Source of the DNA: an uncultured Chitinophagaceae bacterium
Lineage (GTDB): Bacteria > Bacteroidota > Bacteroidia > Chitinophagales > Chitinophagaceae
Assembly: GCA_937862815.1 (NCBI GenBank)
Contig: CALMED010000007.1
Location: 124,001-188,000 of the forward strand
Length of the DNA stretch: 64,000 nucleotides
Direction: 5' to 3'
Shown piece after piece: positions 1-8,025 of this stretch (within the stretch, counting starts at the first letter, position 1; every line of letters starts with the position of its first letter). The notes under the pieces were generated by a model that was not told the DNA's origin, made no database searches, and saw nothing but the letters and a program-made list of their open reading frames with translations. The translations under genes were made by a program, and so were the position numbers.

Positions 1-1
1 C

Positions 2-142
2 CGGCTGGAGCCCGGCTGGAAACCGGCGGCCGGTAATCCCCTGCTGAAGTTGCAATACCAACTGCCGTTGACCTGCTGGGAGCAGGCGGCATGGTTTCTG
101 CAGGAATCGTTTGGTAAGTTTCTCGGCGTGGTGGACGTTTAG
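2..142 (+). CDS. C-terminal end of an unidentified protein (partial)
   Basis: An open frame enters from the left edge and ends at a TAG stop at 140-142, giving the last 46 residues of a protein. The tail includes the segments LKLQYQLPLTCWEQ and FLQESFGKFLGVVDV. I do not recognise the family from so short a piece. Its stop overlaps by four bases the stop of the convergent START-like gene, so the two genes are packed tail to tail. The frame is open across the whole visible stretch and ends exactly where the neighbour ends, which supports real coding, but no function can be given. Confidence 0.55.
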   Translation, partial: RLEPGWKPAAGNPLLKLQYQLPLTCWEQAAWFLQESFGKFLGVVDV

Positions 143-519
143 TTACCGAGCCGGTGAAACAGGTCTTTCACCTGGTATTCCCACAACTGGCTCTGGTCTT
201 TGATGTCTTTCTTGTCGGCAAAATCCTTGACAATAAGTATAGTCTGGTTGGAGATTTCCGTTTTTTCTATGCGGAACTCAAAATATTCTTCCTTGCCTGC
301 GTGCAGCCAACGGAAACGCACATATTTATCGGGTTCTTTTTCCAGCAGTTCCGCTTTTTCTTCGGTGCCGTTCCAGTCAAACATAAAGATGCCGTCCCGC
401 TCGTCTACTTTATCGGCAAACCACTCCTGTAATCCGGCAGGTGTTGCTAAGAATTCAAATAAAATCGGAGGCGAGCATTTAACCGGGAATTCCAGTGTGT
501 ATAGAACTTTTTTACTCAT
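139..519 (-). CDS. START-like (SRPBCC/AHSA1-type) domain protein
   Basis: This 126-residue protein resembles the START-like domain proteins common in Bacteroidota. It opens with a beta strand (KVLYTLEFPVKCSPPILFEF), followed by the helix-turn segment ATPAGLQEWFADKV that is typical of AHSA1/SRPBCC folds. It continues with alternating strands (GIFMFDW, YVRFRWLHAG, YFEFRIEKTE, TILIVKDFAD) and ends in a long helix (LWEYQVKDLFHRLG). The fold is a helix-grip that binds hydrophobic ligands or partner proteins; the ligand is unknown. There is no signal peptide, so it should be cytosolic. It is divergent from the sigma factor gene across a 300-base AT-rich gap. Family assignment is firm and function is open. 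Confidence 0.8.
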   Translation of the reverse strand: MSKKVLYTLEFPVKCSPPILFEFLATPAGLQEWFADKVDERDGIFMFDWNGTEEKAELLEKEPDKYVRFRWLHAGKEEYFEFRIEKTEISNQTILIVKDFADKKDIKDQSQLWEYQVKDLFHRLGN

Positions 520-823
520 GAATTTGATCCCTTACGTGCAGGTGAAGTGCAATAATAAATAATTAAAGCAGGATTCAAAATTTTTACCCCTGAATTTTTA
601 CCCCACCGGATTTTCGTTTTTTATTCTCAAAAAATCATTGTAAGTGATTGATTTACATATCCTTGAAGATTTTTTTTTGGGAAATGTTAATAGATTGTTT
701 AAATTAGATTCGGAAAATTGCGTCAAATGTTGTGTCAAAGTTGTATGCAACAGGCAGGAAGCAAATTTTCTCAATCAGGTATCCCATTAAAAACATGTAA
801 ACCCAAAAACCGAACTTATGAGC
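520..823. other. AT-rich divergent intergenic region upstream of the sigma factor
   Basis: This roughly 300-base gap separates the divergent START-like and sigma factor genes and must carry their control signals. It is visibly AT-rich compared with the flanking genes. An 11-base direct repeat, ATTTTTACCCC, occurs at 580-590 and 594-604. A second pair of similar boxes, GTCAAA followed by TTGT, occurs at 722-733 and 734-744. I found no exact TAnnTTTG promoter box at the usual distance from either gene, and no open frame that looks coding. Confidence 0.5.
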
Positions 824-1690
824 ATGCGCCAACTTAAAATCACAAAATCCATTACCAACCGGGAGTCCCAGAGCCTGGAAAAGTACTTGCAGGAAATCGG
901 GAAGGTGGAATTGATTTCTCCCGAAGAAGAAGTTAAACTGGCCGAGCGGATCAAGCAGGGCGACCAACGGGCGCTCGACCGGCTTACCAAAGCCAATCTC
1001 CGCTTCGTTGTATCTGTAGCCAAACAATACCAGAATCAGGGCTTATCACTGCCCGATCTGATCAACGAGGGCAACCTGGGCCTGATCAAGGCGGCCCAGC
1101 GTTTCGATGAAACCCGTGGGTTTAAATTCATTTCCTACGCGGTGTGGTGGATCCGCCAGAGCATCCTGCAGGCCCTGGCCGAGCAATCCCGGATTGTACG
1201 TCTTCCGCTCAATAAAGTAGGACTCACCAACCGCATCAACAAAGCTTTTTCGCAACTGGAACAGGAATACGAACGGGAACCTTCCGCCGAAGAACTGGCA
1301 GAGATGCTTGAAATTGAAACCGATGAAGTGGCGGCCTCACTGGGTATCTCGTCCCGGCACGTGAGCATGGATTCGCCGCTGGGCGATGGGGACGACAATA
1401 CGCTGATGGATGTACTGCACAATCCCAACGCCGAATCCACCGACGAGGAAATTGATCACAAAGAATCGCTAAAAACAGAAATTGACCGTTCCCTGAAAAC
1501 CCTCACCGAGCGCCAGCAGGAAGTCATCCGTTATTTCTTTGGAATTGGAGTGGATCATCCGCTCAGCCTCGAAGATATAGGCGTACGGTTCAACCTCACC
1601 CGCGAACGGGTGCGCCAGATCAAAGACAAGGCCATCAACAAACTCAAGACCAACACACGATCCAAACTGCTGAAAGGATACCTGGGATAA
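824..1690 (+). CDS. rpoD: Primary RNA polymerase sigma factor (sigma-70/RpoD, Bacteroidota type)
   Basis: This 288-residue protein directs RNA polymerase to housekeeping promoters. It begins [16 protein letters not shown], the characteristic start of the Bacteroidota primary sigma factor. An in-frame ATG two codons upstream (818) is possible but less typical. Region 1.2 ([20 protein letters not shown]) is followed by regions 2.1-2.4, including [20 protein letters not shown] and [16 protein letters not shown]. Region 3 follows, and region 4.2 carries the helix-turn-helix ([20 protein letters not shown]). The inhibitory region 1.1 and the non-conserved insert of E. coli RpoD are absent, as expected for this phylum. 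A strong hairpin follows the stop, so it is probably monocistronic. Identification is very secure. Confidence 0.96.
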   Translation: MRQLKITKSITNRESQSLEKYLQEIGKVELISPEEEVKLAERIKQGDQRALDRLTKANLRFVVSVAKQYQNQGLSLPDLINEGNLGLIKAAQRFDETRGFKFISYAVWWIRQSILQALAEQSRIVRLPLNKVGLTNRINKAFSQLEQEYEREPSAEELAEMLEIETDEVAASLGISSRHVSMDSPLGDGDDNTLMDVLHNPNAESTDEEIDHKESLKTEIDRSLKTLTERQQEVIRYFFGIGVDHPLSLEDIGVRFNLTRERVRQIKDKAINKLKTNTRSKLLKGYLG

Positions 1691-1718
1691 GGCCATCACC
1701 CGATCCGCACTGTACCTG

Positions 1719-1756
1719 AAAACCGGAACCCGAACAACGGCTTCCGGTTTTCCTTT
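1719..1756 (+). terminator. Hairpin terminator after the sigma factor gene
   Basis: The arms AAAACCGGAA (1719-1728) and TTCCGGTTTT (1742-1751) pair perfectly over ten bases. A further CCG/CGG pairing inside the loop (1730-1732 with 1738-1740) extends the stem. The right arm runs into a pyrimidine-rich tail. It lies 29 bases after the sigma factor stop and upstream of the glycosyltransferase start, so it probably separates the two transcripts. Confidence 0.75.
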
Positions 1757-1779
1757 ACCGCAACTCGCACCGATCTTTT

Positions 1780-1787
1780 TATCTTCG
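1780..1787 (+). promoter_or_regulatory. Near-consensus -7 box (TATCTTCG) before the GT39 gene
   Basis: The box matches TAnnTTTG with one mismatch and ends nine bases before the ATG at 1797. Spacing fits a very short leader. No clear -33 TTTG is visible, so this is only a moderate call. Confidence 0.4.
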
Positions 1788-1796
1788 CTTTCACGC

Positions 1797-3437
1797 ATGA
1801 ACCGCTTTGCCTCTTACCTGCTGGTGGCCGCTCTTGGCGCGCTGCTCTTCTTCCATTCACTGGGGAAAGTGCCCCTGTTCGACTGGGATGAAATCAATTT
1901 TGCCGAAAGCGCCCGGGAGATGATGGTCACCGGTAATTACATGCGGGTGCAGATCAACTACGAACCCTTCTGGGAAAAGCCGCCGCTGTTTTTCTGGATG
2001 CAGGCGGCCTCCATGCATATGTTCGGGGTGAACGAATTCGCCGCCCGTTTTCCCAATGCGGTATGCGGCGTGATCACCCTGCTGGTGTTGTTTGGTATGG
2101 GTCGTCGTCTCCACAACGAGCAATTTGCCTGGTGGTGGGTACTGCTGTATGCAGGTACGTTTTTGCCTCACTTGTATTTCAAGAGCGGAATCATTGATCC
2201 CTGGTTTAACCTCTTCATCTTCCTGGGCCTTTATTACCTGGGGAGTTTCCTCGCCGCCAGCGAAGAACGCTTGCCCGGGCGGATGACGCCCCTGTTGCTG
2301 TCGGCCCTGTTCACCGGGCTGGGTATTCTTACCAAGGGGCCCGTTGCCCTGTTGATTGTGCTGCTTACCTACCTGGTGCTGCTGCTGTTCCGTCGCGGAG
2401 CGGGCCTGGTGGCGGTTAAGTACTACCTGGTATGGGGACTAACCGCAGCCGCCGTGACCTCCCTCTGGTTTGGCCTTGAAATTCTGCAGCATGGCTGGTG
2501 GTTTGTGAACGAGTTCATCACCTACCAGGTACGGCTCGCTCAAACCAAGGATGCCGGTCATGGGGGCTTCCTGCTGTACCATTTTGTAGTGGTACTCATT
2601 GGATGCTTCCCGGCTTCCCTGCTTATTTTCCGTTTCAACAACCAGGAACACGAGACGAACCGCCAGTTATTATTCCGGAATCTCATGGTAGCTTCCCTGC
2701 TGGTGGTGCTGGCGGTGTTTACCCTGGTAAAAACCAAAATCGTTCACTATTCTTCCTTCACCTACCTGCCCATTGGCTACCTGGCCGCCGCAACGGTATA
2801 TGGCTTGGTGAACCAGACGGCCCGCCTCCATGCCTGGCAAAAGACGGGGCTGCTGGTGCTGGGGCTGATCTGGAGCATCCTGTTCATCGGGCTGCCGCTG
2901 GTGGGCAATCACATCGGATGGCTGCAGCCTTTGCTGCAGAAGGATCCCTTCGCACTCGGCAATATCCAGGCGCAGGTGGAGTGGAACTACTGGCTGGTCC
3001 TGCCAGGTGTACTGTTCCTCGCCGCTGTAATACTATCATTTGTCTGGCTCCGGCAGCGGAAAAAAAAGAAAGCGTTGTTGCTCCTGCTGGTGGCCTGCAC
3101 CGGCGTCATGCAGGTGCTGCTCACCGCGTTCACCCCCCGCATTGAACGGTATTCCCAACACGCGGCGCTGGAGTTTTTTCAGTCCCTGCAGGGGCAGGAC
3201 GTGTACATCCGCACCATCGGTTACAAGAGTTATGCTCCCTATTTTTACGCCCGGGTGCAGCCGGGACAGCGCAAGGAAGCGAAAGACGAAAACTGGCTGC
3301 TGACCGGACCGGTGGACAAGCCCACTTATTTCGTAAGTAAAATCACGGCGAAGGAATGGTTGCTGCGGGATCACGGCCCCCGTCTGCGGGTACTCTATGA
3401 GAAAAACGGGTTCGTCTTCTATGAGCGCATCCCCTAA
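1797..3437 (+). CDS. GT39-like membrane glycosyltransferase (ArnT/PMT family)
   Basis: This 546-residue multi-spanning inner-membrane protein resembles the ArnT/PMT family, which moves a sugar from a polyprenyl-phosphate donor onto lipid or protein acceptors on the periplasmic side. After the first membrane segment it has the family's acidic first-loop motif (PLFDWDEINFAESAREM), then PFWEKPPLFFWMQA and FAARFPNAVCG, all typical of GT39 enzymes. About ten hydrophobic segments follow, then a soluble C-terminal domain from about residue 440. It ends five bases before the convergent GT2 gene. A DPM1-like GT2 next door could make the polyprenyl-linked donor sugar, although the two genes are on opposite strands. 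The acceptor is unknown. Confidence 0.85.
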   Translation: MNRFASYLLVAALGALLFFHSLGKVPLFDWDEINFAESAREMMVTGNYMRVQINYEPFWEKPPLFFWMQAASMHMFGVNEFAARFPNAVCGVITLLVLFGMGRRLHNEQFAWWWVLLYAGTFLPHLYFKSGIIDPWFNLFIFLGLYYLGSFLAASEERLPGRMTPLLLSALFTGLGILTKGPVALLIVLLTYLVLLLFRRGAGLVAVKYYLVWGLTAAAVTSLWFGLEILQHGWWFVNEFITYQVRLAQTKDAGHGGFLLYHFVVVLIGCFPASLLIFRFNNQEHETNRQLLFRNLMVASLLVVLAVFTLVKTKIVHYSSFTYLPIGYLAAATVYGLVNQTARLHAWQKTGLLVLGLIWSILFIGLPLVGNHIGWLQPLLQKDPFALGNIQAQVEWNYWLVLPGVLFLAAVILSFVWLRQRKKKKALLLLLVACTGVMQVLLTAFTPRIERYSQHAALEFFQSLQGQDVYIRTIGYKSYAPYFYARVQPGQRKEAKDENWLLTGPVDKPTYFVSKITAKEWLLRDHGPRLRVLYEKNGFVFYERIP

Positions 3438-3442
3438 ACCTC

Positions 3443-4180
3443 TCAATACAACCTGCTCTTTATCACCCTCCATTTGCACAGCCGGTATACCACCGATACC
3501 TGTAAGCAACCCAAGCCGTATTTCATGCTTCGCCGGAAATTGATGCTGCTGGCTTCCTTAAAATATTTGGTGGGGCAGGTTACTTCCCCAATTTCATAGC
3601 CCTTATAGAAAATCTGCGACACCATTTCGTTGTCGAAAATGAAATCATCATCGCAGGCATCGAGCTTTACTGCTTCCAGCACTTCCTTGCTGAACGCCCG
3701 GTAACCGGTGTGGTATTCCGAAAGTTTTTGTCCGAGTAAAATGTTTTGTGTAAGGGTTAAAAAGCGGTTCGCTATGTATTTGTACAACGGCATGCCGCCC
3801 TTCAGTGCCCCGTTTCCCAAAATACGGCTGCCAAACACCACCGGGTACACATTGTTTCCGATGATGCTGATCATGGCATGCAGCAGCATGGGGGTGTACT
3901 GGTAGTCGGGGTGCAGCATCACCACGATATCACCGCCCAGATCCAGCGCTTTTTTGTAACAACTCTTCTGGTTGCCGCCATAACCCTTGTTGTTTTCGTG
4001 GCGGATGATATGCCGGATGCCCAGTTCCCTGGCCTTCGTCACCGTTTCGTCCTTGCTGGCATCGTCCACCAGCACCACTTCATCCACGATATCAAAGGGA
4101 ATCTCGCGGTAGGTAATTTCGAGGGTTTTGGCCGCATTGTAGGCCGGCAAAACCACAATTACTTTTTTGTTGTTGAACAT
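3443..4180 (-). CDS. GT2 family glycosyltransferase (polyprenyl-phosphate sugar transferase-like)
   Basis: This 245-residue protein has the GT-A fold of family 2. The start MFNNKKVIVVLPAYNAAKTL leads into the nucleotide-binding strand, followed by VVLVDDASKDET. The metal-binding region appears as VVMLHPDYQYTP, where the usual DxD is DYQ-like, and FDNEMVSQIFYKGYEIGEV holds the catalytic acidic region. There are no long hydrophobic segments, so it is a soluble or peripheral DPM1/GtrB-type enzyme without the C-terminal membrane anchor. I chose the ATG at 4178-4180 because a TATCTTTG box sits five bases upstream; an in-frame ATG at 4201 would lie upstream of that box. The convergent GT39 enzyme is a plausible user of its product. 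Confidence 0.88.
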   Translation of the reverse strand: MFNNKKVIVVLPAYNAAKTLEITYREIPFDIVDEVVLVDDASKDETVTKARELGIRHIIRHENNKGYGGNQKSCYKKALDLGGDIVVMLHPDYQYTPMLLHAMISIIGNNVYPVVFGSRILGNGALKGGMPLYKYIANRFLTLTQNILLGQKLSEYHTGYRAFSKEVLEAVKLDACDDDFIFDNEMVSQIFYKGYEIGEVTCPTKYFKEASSINFRRSMKYGLGCLQVSVVYRLCKWRVIKSRLY

Positions 4181-4185
4181 GGCGG

Positions 4186-4193
4186 CAAAGATA
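4186..4193 (-). promoter_or_regulatory. -7 box TATCTTTG for the GT2 gene
   Basis: Read on the minus strand the box is an exact TAnnTTTG and lies five bases before the chosen ATG. The transcript would start at or next to the start codon. Confidence 0.6.
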
Positions 4194-4260
4194 GTGTTCA
4201 AAACAGGAAACCGGCACCCCCGGCCGGCGGCAGGTATTTCCGCCGTTGAACGAATGGACG

Positions 4261-4268
4261 TACATTTG
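4261..4268 (+). promoter_or_regulatory. -7 box TACATTTG for ffh
   Basis: This exact TAnnTTTG box lies 20 bases before the ffh ATG. It is back to back with the GT2 promoter on the other strand, so the 108-base gap carries divergent promoters. Confidence 0.6.
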
Positions 4269-4288
4269 CAACCCTTACATTTTTACGC

Positions 4289-5617
4289 ATGTTTCAGAAT
4301 CTCAGCGAACGCTTAGAAAGCGCCTTTAAAAACATTAAAGGCGAAGGCCGGATTACGGAACTCAACATCGCGGCCACCGTGAAAGACATCCGCCGGGCCC
4401 TGGTGGATGCCGATGTTAACTACAAGATAGCCAAGGAGTTTACCGATACGGTGAAGGAGAAAGCCCTGGGCAGCAAAGTATTGCTGGCGGTGAACCCCGG
4501 CCAGCAGATGGTGAAGATTGTGCAGGACGAGCTGACGGGGCTTATGGGCGGCAGCGAAGCCGAACTGGACGTGAAAGGAGCGCCGGCCGTCATCCTCGTC
4601 GCCGGTTTGCAGGGTAGTGGTAAAACCACCTTCAGCGGAAAACTGGCCCATTACCTTAAAACAAAGAAAGGCAAATCGCCCCTGCTGGTGGCAGCCGATA
4701 TTTACCGCCCGGCGGCCATAGACCAGTTGACGGTATTGGGTGGACAGATAGGCGTGGACGTGTACAGTGAGCGGGAAAACAAAGACGCCGTTGCCATTGC
4801 GCAGAACGCGGTTAAGGAGGCGAGAGCGAAGAACAAAAATGTGGTGATCATTGACACCGCCGGCCGCCTGGCCGTGGACGAAGTACTGATGACCGAAGTG
4901 GCCAATATCCGCCATGCCGTGCAGCCGCAGGAGATTCTCTTCGTGGTGGACAGCATGACGGGCCAGGATGCGGTGAACACCGCCAAGGCCTTTAACGACC
5001 GGCTCGATTTTACCGGGGTGGTGCTCACCAAACTCGACGGCGATACCCGCGGGGGTGCCGCCCTCTCCATCAAATACACCGTCAACAAACCCATCAAGTT
5101 TGTGAGCAGCGGGGAAAAGATGGAAACCCTGGATGTATTCTACCCCGACCGGATGGCGCAGCGGATCCTGGGAATGGGCGATATCACCTCGCTGGTGGAA
5201 AAGGCCCAGGCGCAGTTCGACGAGGAACAGGCCAGAAAACTGGAAAAGAAAATCCGCAAAAACCAGTTTGATTTTGAAGATTTCAAACAACAGCTGGGGC
5301 AGATCAAAAAGATGGGGAACCTGAAAGACCTGATGGGTATGATCCCCGGTATGGGCAAGGCCCTGAAGGATGTGGAGATCAGCGACGACGCCTTCAAGGG
5401 GGTGGAGGCCATCATCAACTCCATGACGCCCCAGGAACGGGCCAACCCCGACCTCATCAACCCCAGCCGGCGGCAGCGCATCGCCAAAGGCTGCGGTAAA
5501 GACGTCGCCGAAGTAAACGCCTTTATGAAGCAGTTTGAGCAGATGAAACAGATGATGAGCATGATGAACAAAATGCCGGTGGGCGGCCGGATGATGCCCG
5601 GCATGGGCCGCCGCTAA
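4289..5617 (+). CDS. ffh: Signal recognition particle GTPase Ffh (SRP54)
   Basis: This 442-residue protein binds 4.5S RNA and signal sequences of nascent membrane proteins and delivers ribosomes to the FtsY receptor. The N domain covers about residues 1-90. The GTPase G1 motif GLQGSGKTT is at about 106-114, followed by DIYRPAAIDQL, DTAGRL and TKLDGDTRGG. The C-terminal M domain is methionine-rich (MMSMMNKMP, then MMPGMGRR). Length and domain order are normal. It is transcribed from its own TAnnTTTG promoter, and S16 follows about 100 bases later with a separate promoter-like box. Confidence 0.97.
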   Translation: MFQNLSERLESAFKNIKGEGRITELNIAATVKDIRRALVDADVNYKIAKEFTDTVKEKALGSKVLLAVNPGQQMVKIVQDELTGLMGGSEAELDVKGAPAVILVAGLQGSGKTTFSGKLAHYLKTKKGKSPLLVAADIYRPAAIDQLTVLGGQIGVDVYSERENKDAVAIAQNAVKEARAKNKNVVIIDTAGRLAVDEVLMTEVANIRHAVQPQEILFVVDSMTGQDAVNTAKAFNDRLDFTGVVLTKLDGDTRGGAALSIKYTVNKPIKFVSSGEKMETLDVFYPDRMAQRILGMGDITSLVEKAQAQFDEEQARKLEKKIRKNQFDFEDFKQQLGQIKKMGNLKDLMGMIPGMGKALKDVEISDDAFKGVEAIINSMTPQERANPDLINPSRRQRIAKGCGKDVAEVNAFMKQFEQMKQMMSMMNKMPVGGRMMPGMGRR

Positions 5618-5657
5618 ATAAATTGGCCCCGGGGTTGGAATTTTGCCCCCCAGCCTT

Positions 5658-5665
5658 TAATTTTG
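5658..5665 (+). promoter_or_regulatory. -7 box TAATTTTG for rpsP
   Basis: This exact TAnnTTTG box has a TTGG at 5635-5638 that could serve as a -33 element, with a 19-base spacer. It implies a leader of about 50 bases before the S16 start. Confidence 0.5.
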
Positions 5666-5718
5666 CAGTCCTTATTTAAGATAACCTAATTTTTCACGCA
5701 TTTAAATTTTAATTTACG

Positions 5719-6198
5719 ATGCCAGTTAAAATCCGTCTGCAAAGACACGGGTCTAAGAAGCGACCCTTCTATTTCATCGTTGTGGCCGATGCAAGAGCCC
5801 CCCGCGATGGTAAGTTTATCCAGAAAATCGGCACCTACAATCCTGTAACTGAACCCGCTGTTGTACAGATTGACCGCCAGAAAGCGCTCGAGTGGCTCCA
5901 TAAAGGCGCCCAGCCCACCGATACCGTGCGCAAGATCCTCTCCAGCAAAGGTGTACTCTACCTGAAGCACCTCCTGCGGGGTGTGAGCCTGGGTCTGTTT
6001 GACCAGGCAGCCGCCATGGAAAAATTCCAGGCCTGGCACCAGGAGCACGAAGCGGCCGAAGCCAAAAAGCGCGATGAAGCCCGCAAAGCCCGCTTCAAGT
6101 CACGCAGCGGTGGTAACTACCAGCGTCGTCCGGCTGCTCCCCGCAAACAGGAAGAAGGGGAAGCACCCGCTGCAACGGCCGAAGCCCCTGCCGAATAA
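5719..6198 (+). CDS. rpsP: 30S ribosomal protein S16
   Basis: This 159-residue protein is S16 of the small ribosomal subunit. The first 80 or so residues are canonical ([20 protein letters not shown], then [20 protein letters not shown]). The rest is a Bacteroidota-type extension: a charged helix ([19 protein letters not shown]) followed by a low-complexity Pro/Ala/Arg/Glu tail. S16 in many other bacteria is only about 80-90 residues. A textbook intrinsic terminator follows, so although RimM comes next, as in the conserved rpsP-rimM pairing, the two are probably transcribed separately here. Confidence 0.97.
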   Translation: MPVKIRLQRHGSKKRPFYFIVVADARAPRDGKFIQKIGTYNPVTEPAVVQIDRQKALEWLHKGAQPTDTVRKILSSKGVLYLKHLLRGVSLGLFDQAAAMEKFQAWHQEHEAAEAKKRDEARKARFKSRSGGNYQRRPAAPRKQEEGEAPAATAEAPAE

Positions 6199-6227
6199 GC
6201 CGTTCAGCAGAAATGCATTACATCCCG

Positions 6228-6257
6228 AATCCCCCGCTCCGGCGGGGGATTTTTTTT
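6228..6257 (+). terminator. Intrinsic terminator between rpsP and rimM
   Basis: AATCCCCCGC (6228-6237) pairs with GCGGGGGATT (6242-6251) around a four-base loop, followed by a run of T. This is a classic factor-independent terminator directly after S16. Confidence 0.9.
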
Positions 6258-6283
6258 GCCGGTAACCCACTCCCGCGGGCACG

Positions 6284-6291
6284 TATCTTTG
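6284..6291 (+). promoter_or_regulatory. -7 box TATCTTTG for rimM
   Basis: This exact TAnnTTTG box lies four bases before the rimM ATG and just after the rpsP terminator. The transcript is expected to be leaderless or nearly so. Confidence 0.6.
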
Positions 6292-6295
6292 CGCC

Positions 6296-6814
6296 ATGGA
6301 ACAATACTTCAGCATCGGCCATATTGCCGCCACCCATGGACTGCAGGGAGAAGTGGTTCTCAAACACCACCTCGGCAAAAAGACCGCCCTCAAGGGCCTG
6401 GAGGTGTTTTTCATGGAAGAAGGGAAAGACCGCTTCCTGCCGTATTTCATCACCGGCACCCGCATCAAAAATGAAGCGGAAGTGTTCCTGTCCATCGAAG
6501 GCATTGCCACCAAAGAAGCCGCCCGGTTGCTGGCTACCCGGAAAGTATGGCTGCGGGAAGCCGATTTCTACAAGCACGCGGGTAAGGCGGCCCCCATATC
6601 GCTGATTGGCTACCTGTTGCTTGACGGGAAAAAAGAACTGGGCATCATCCGCGAAGTGATTGAGCAGCCCCTGCAGATTCTCTGCCGCCTGGAGATCGAA
6701 GGCTGCGAAGTACTGATCCCCCTGCACGAAGAAACCATCCGCCAGGTGAACCACCGGAAAAAACAGGTGGTAACCGAACTGCCCGACGGATTGCTCGATG
6801 TGTACCTGTCCTGA
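6296..6814 (+). CDS. rimM: Ribosome maturation factor RimM
   Basis: This 172-residue protein helps assemble the 30S head and binds S19. The N-terminal RimM beta-barrel begins EQYFSIGHIAATHGLQGEVV, where the GxxxxxHGLxGEV pattern is diagnostic. The C-terminal PRC-barrel region contains LIGYLLLDGKKELGIIREV and CEVLIPLHEETIRQV. It starts right behind a promoter box after the rpsP terminator. The usual downstream partners trmD and rplS are not here; DNA polymerase IV follows after 32 bases. Confidence 0.95.
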   Translation: MEQYFSIGHIAATHGLQGEVVLKHHLGKKTALKGLEVFFMEEGKDRFLPYFITGTRIKNEAEVFLSIEGIATKEAARLLATRKVWLREADFYKHAGKAAPISLIGYLLLDGKKELGIIREVIEQPLQILCRLEIEGCEVLIPLHEETIRQVNHRKKQVVTELPDGLLDVYLS

Positions 6815-6846
6815 TCACAACTCCCTTAACTTGATAAAGGTCCCGC

Positions 6847-8010
6847 ATGTCCCGGCAACGCATCATCGCTCATTTCGACCTGGATACGTTTTTTGTTTCC
6901 GTGGAACGGCTCAACGATCCCTCCCTCGCGGGTAAACCCGTGATTGTGGGCGGCAGCCGCGAACGTGGCGTGGTGAGCACCTGCAGCTACGAAACCCGGG
7001 TGTTTGGCGTACACAGCGGCATGCCCATGTCGCGTGCGGTAAAACTCTGCCCGCAGGCCATTGTGCTTACAGGCACCCGCGGCGAATACAGCCGCTTTTC
7101 CCGCTGGGTCACGGAGATCATTGCTGCAAAAGCACCTTTGTTTGAGAAAGCGTCGATTGATGAGTTTTACATCGACCTCACGGGCATGGACCGGTTCTTC
7201 GATCCTGTTCAATGGACCATTGACCTGCGGAAGGAAATCATCGAGCAAACGCAGCTGCCCATCTCCTTTGCCATCGCCTCCAATAAACTGGTGGCGAAGA
7301 TTGCCACCGACCTGGCCAAGCCCAATAATTTTATCATCATACCCTTTGGGGGTGAAAAAGATTTCCTCGCACCTCTCCGGGTGAACAAAATACCGGGGGT
7401 GGGGGAGCAGGCCTTCCACCTGCTGCTCGACCTGGGCATTGAAACCATCGGCGACCTGCAACGCGCCAATCCAGTACTGCTGGAACAGCACCTCGGCAGC
7501 CACGGCCGCGACCTCTGGCGGCGGGGGCAGGGCATCAGCACCAGCCCCGTGGCGGCTTACCAGGAATCCAAATCCATCTCCAGCGAAAACACTTTTCACG
7601 AAAACCGCAGCGATCTCCCTTTTCTCGAAGCCGAAATGGTACGCCTCACCGAAAAGATCGCCTACGAACTGCGACAGGAAAACAAAATGACGGGATGTAT
7701 ATCCATCAAAATCCGCTATCCCAGCTTCGAAACCCAGCAGCGGCAGACCACCATCCCCTACACCTGTTACGATGATGAACTGATTGCCCACGCCCTCGAC
7801 CTCTTTCACCAACTGTACCGGAAAGGGCAACCCGTGCGCCTCCTGGGGGTGCGGCTGAGCGAACTCACGTCGGAAGCCACCCAGACCAACCTCTTCCAGG
7901 ATGTGTCGAAAAAGAATGAATTGTACAAAGCAATTGACGGCGTAAAAGACCGCTTTGGTAAGGCCTTGCTCACCAAGGGACGGGTGGCCGGAAAGCGGAA
8001 GGAGCCTTGA
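6847..8010 (+). CDS. dinB: DNA polymerase IV (Y-family translesion polymerase)
   Basis: This 387-residue Y-family polymerase copies damaged templates at low fidelity. The palm begins RIIAHFDLDTFFVSVERLND, which holds the first metal-binding aspartate and the steric-gate region. The catalytic acid pair is in KASIDEFYIDLTGMDRF. A helix-hairpin-helix thumb (KIPGVGEQAFHLLLDLGI) and a little-finger domain from about residue 235 follow. Length is normal for DinB. It lies 32 bases after rimM with no terminator between, so it may be read from the rimM promoter. No LexA-type operator was recognised. Confidence 0.93.
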   Translation: MSRQRIIAHFDLDTFFVSVERLNDPSLAGKPVIVGGSRERGVVSTCSYETRVFGVHSGMPMSRAVKLCPQAIVLTGTRGEYSRFSRWVTEIIAAKAPLFEKASIDEFYIDLTGMDRFFDPVQWTIDLRKEIIEQTQLPISFAIASNKLVAKIATDLAKPNNFIIIPFGGEKDFLAPLRVNKIPGVGEQAFHLLLDLGIETIGDLQRANPVLLEQHLGSHGRDLWRRGQGISTSPVAAYQESKSISSENTFHENRSDLPFLEAEMVRLTEKIAYELRQENKMTGCISIKIRYPSFETQQRQTTIPYTCYDDELIAHALDLFHQLYRKGQPVRLLGVRLSELTSEATQTNLFQDVSKKNELYKAIDGVKDRFGKALLTKGRVAGKRKEP

Positions 8011-8025
8011 GGTAACCCGACAAGG

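Noticed and set aside
6826..7830. A 334-codon open frame opposite dinB
   Set aside because: It is antisense to a clearly conserved polymerase gene; composition fits a shadow frame.
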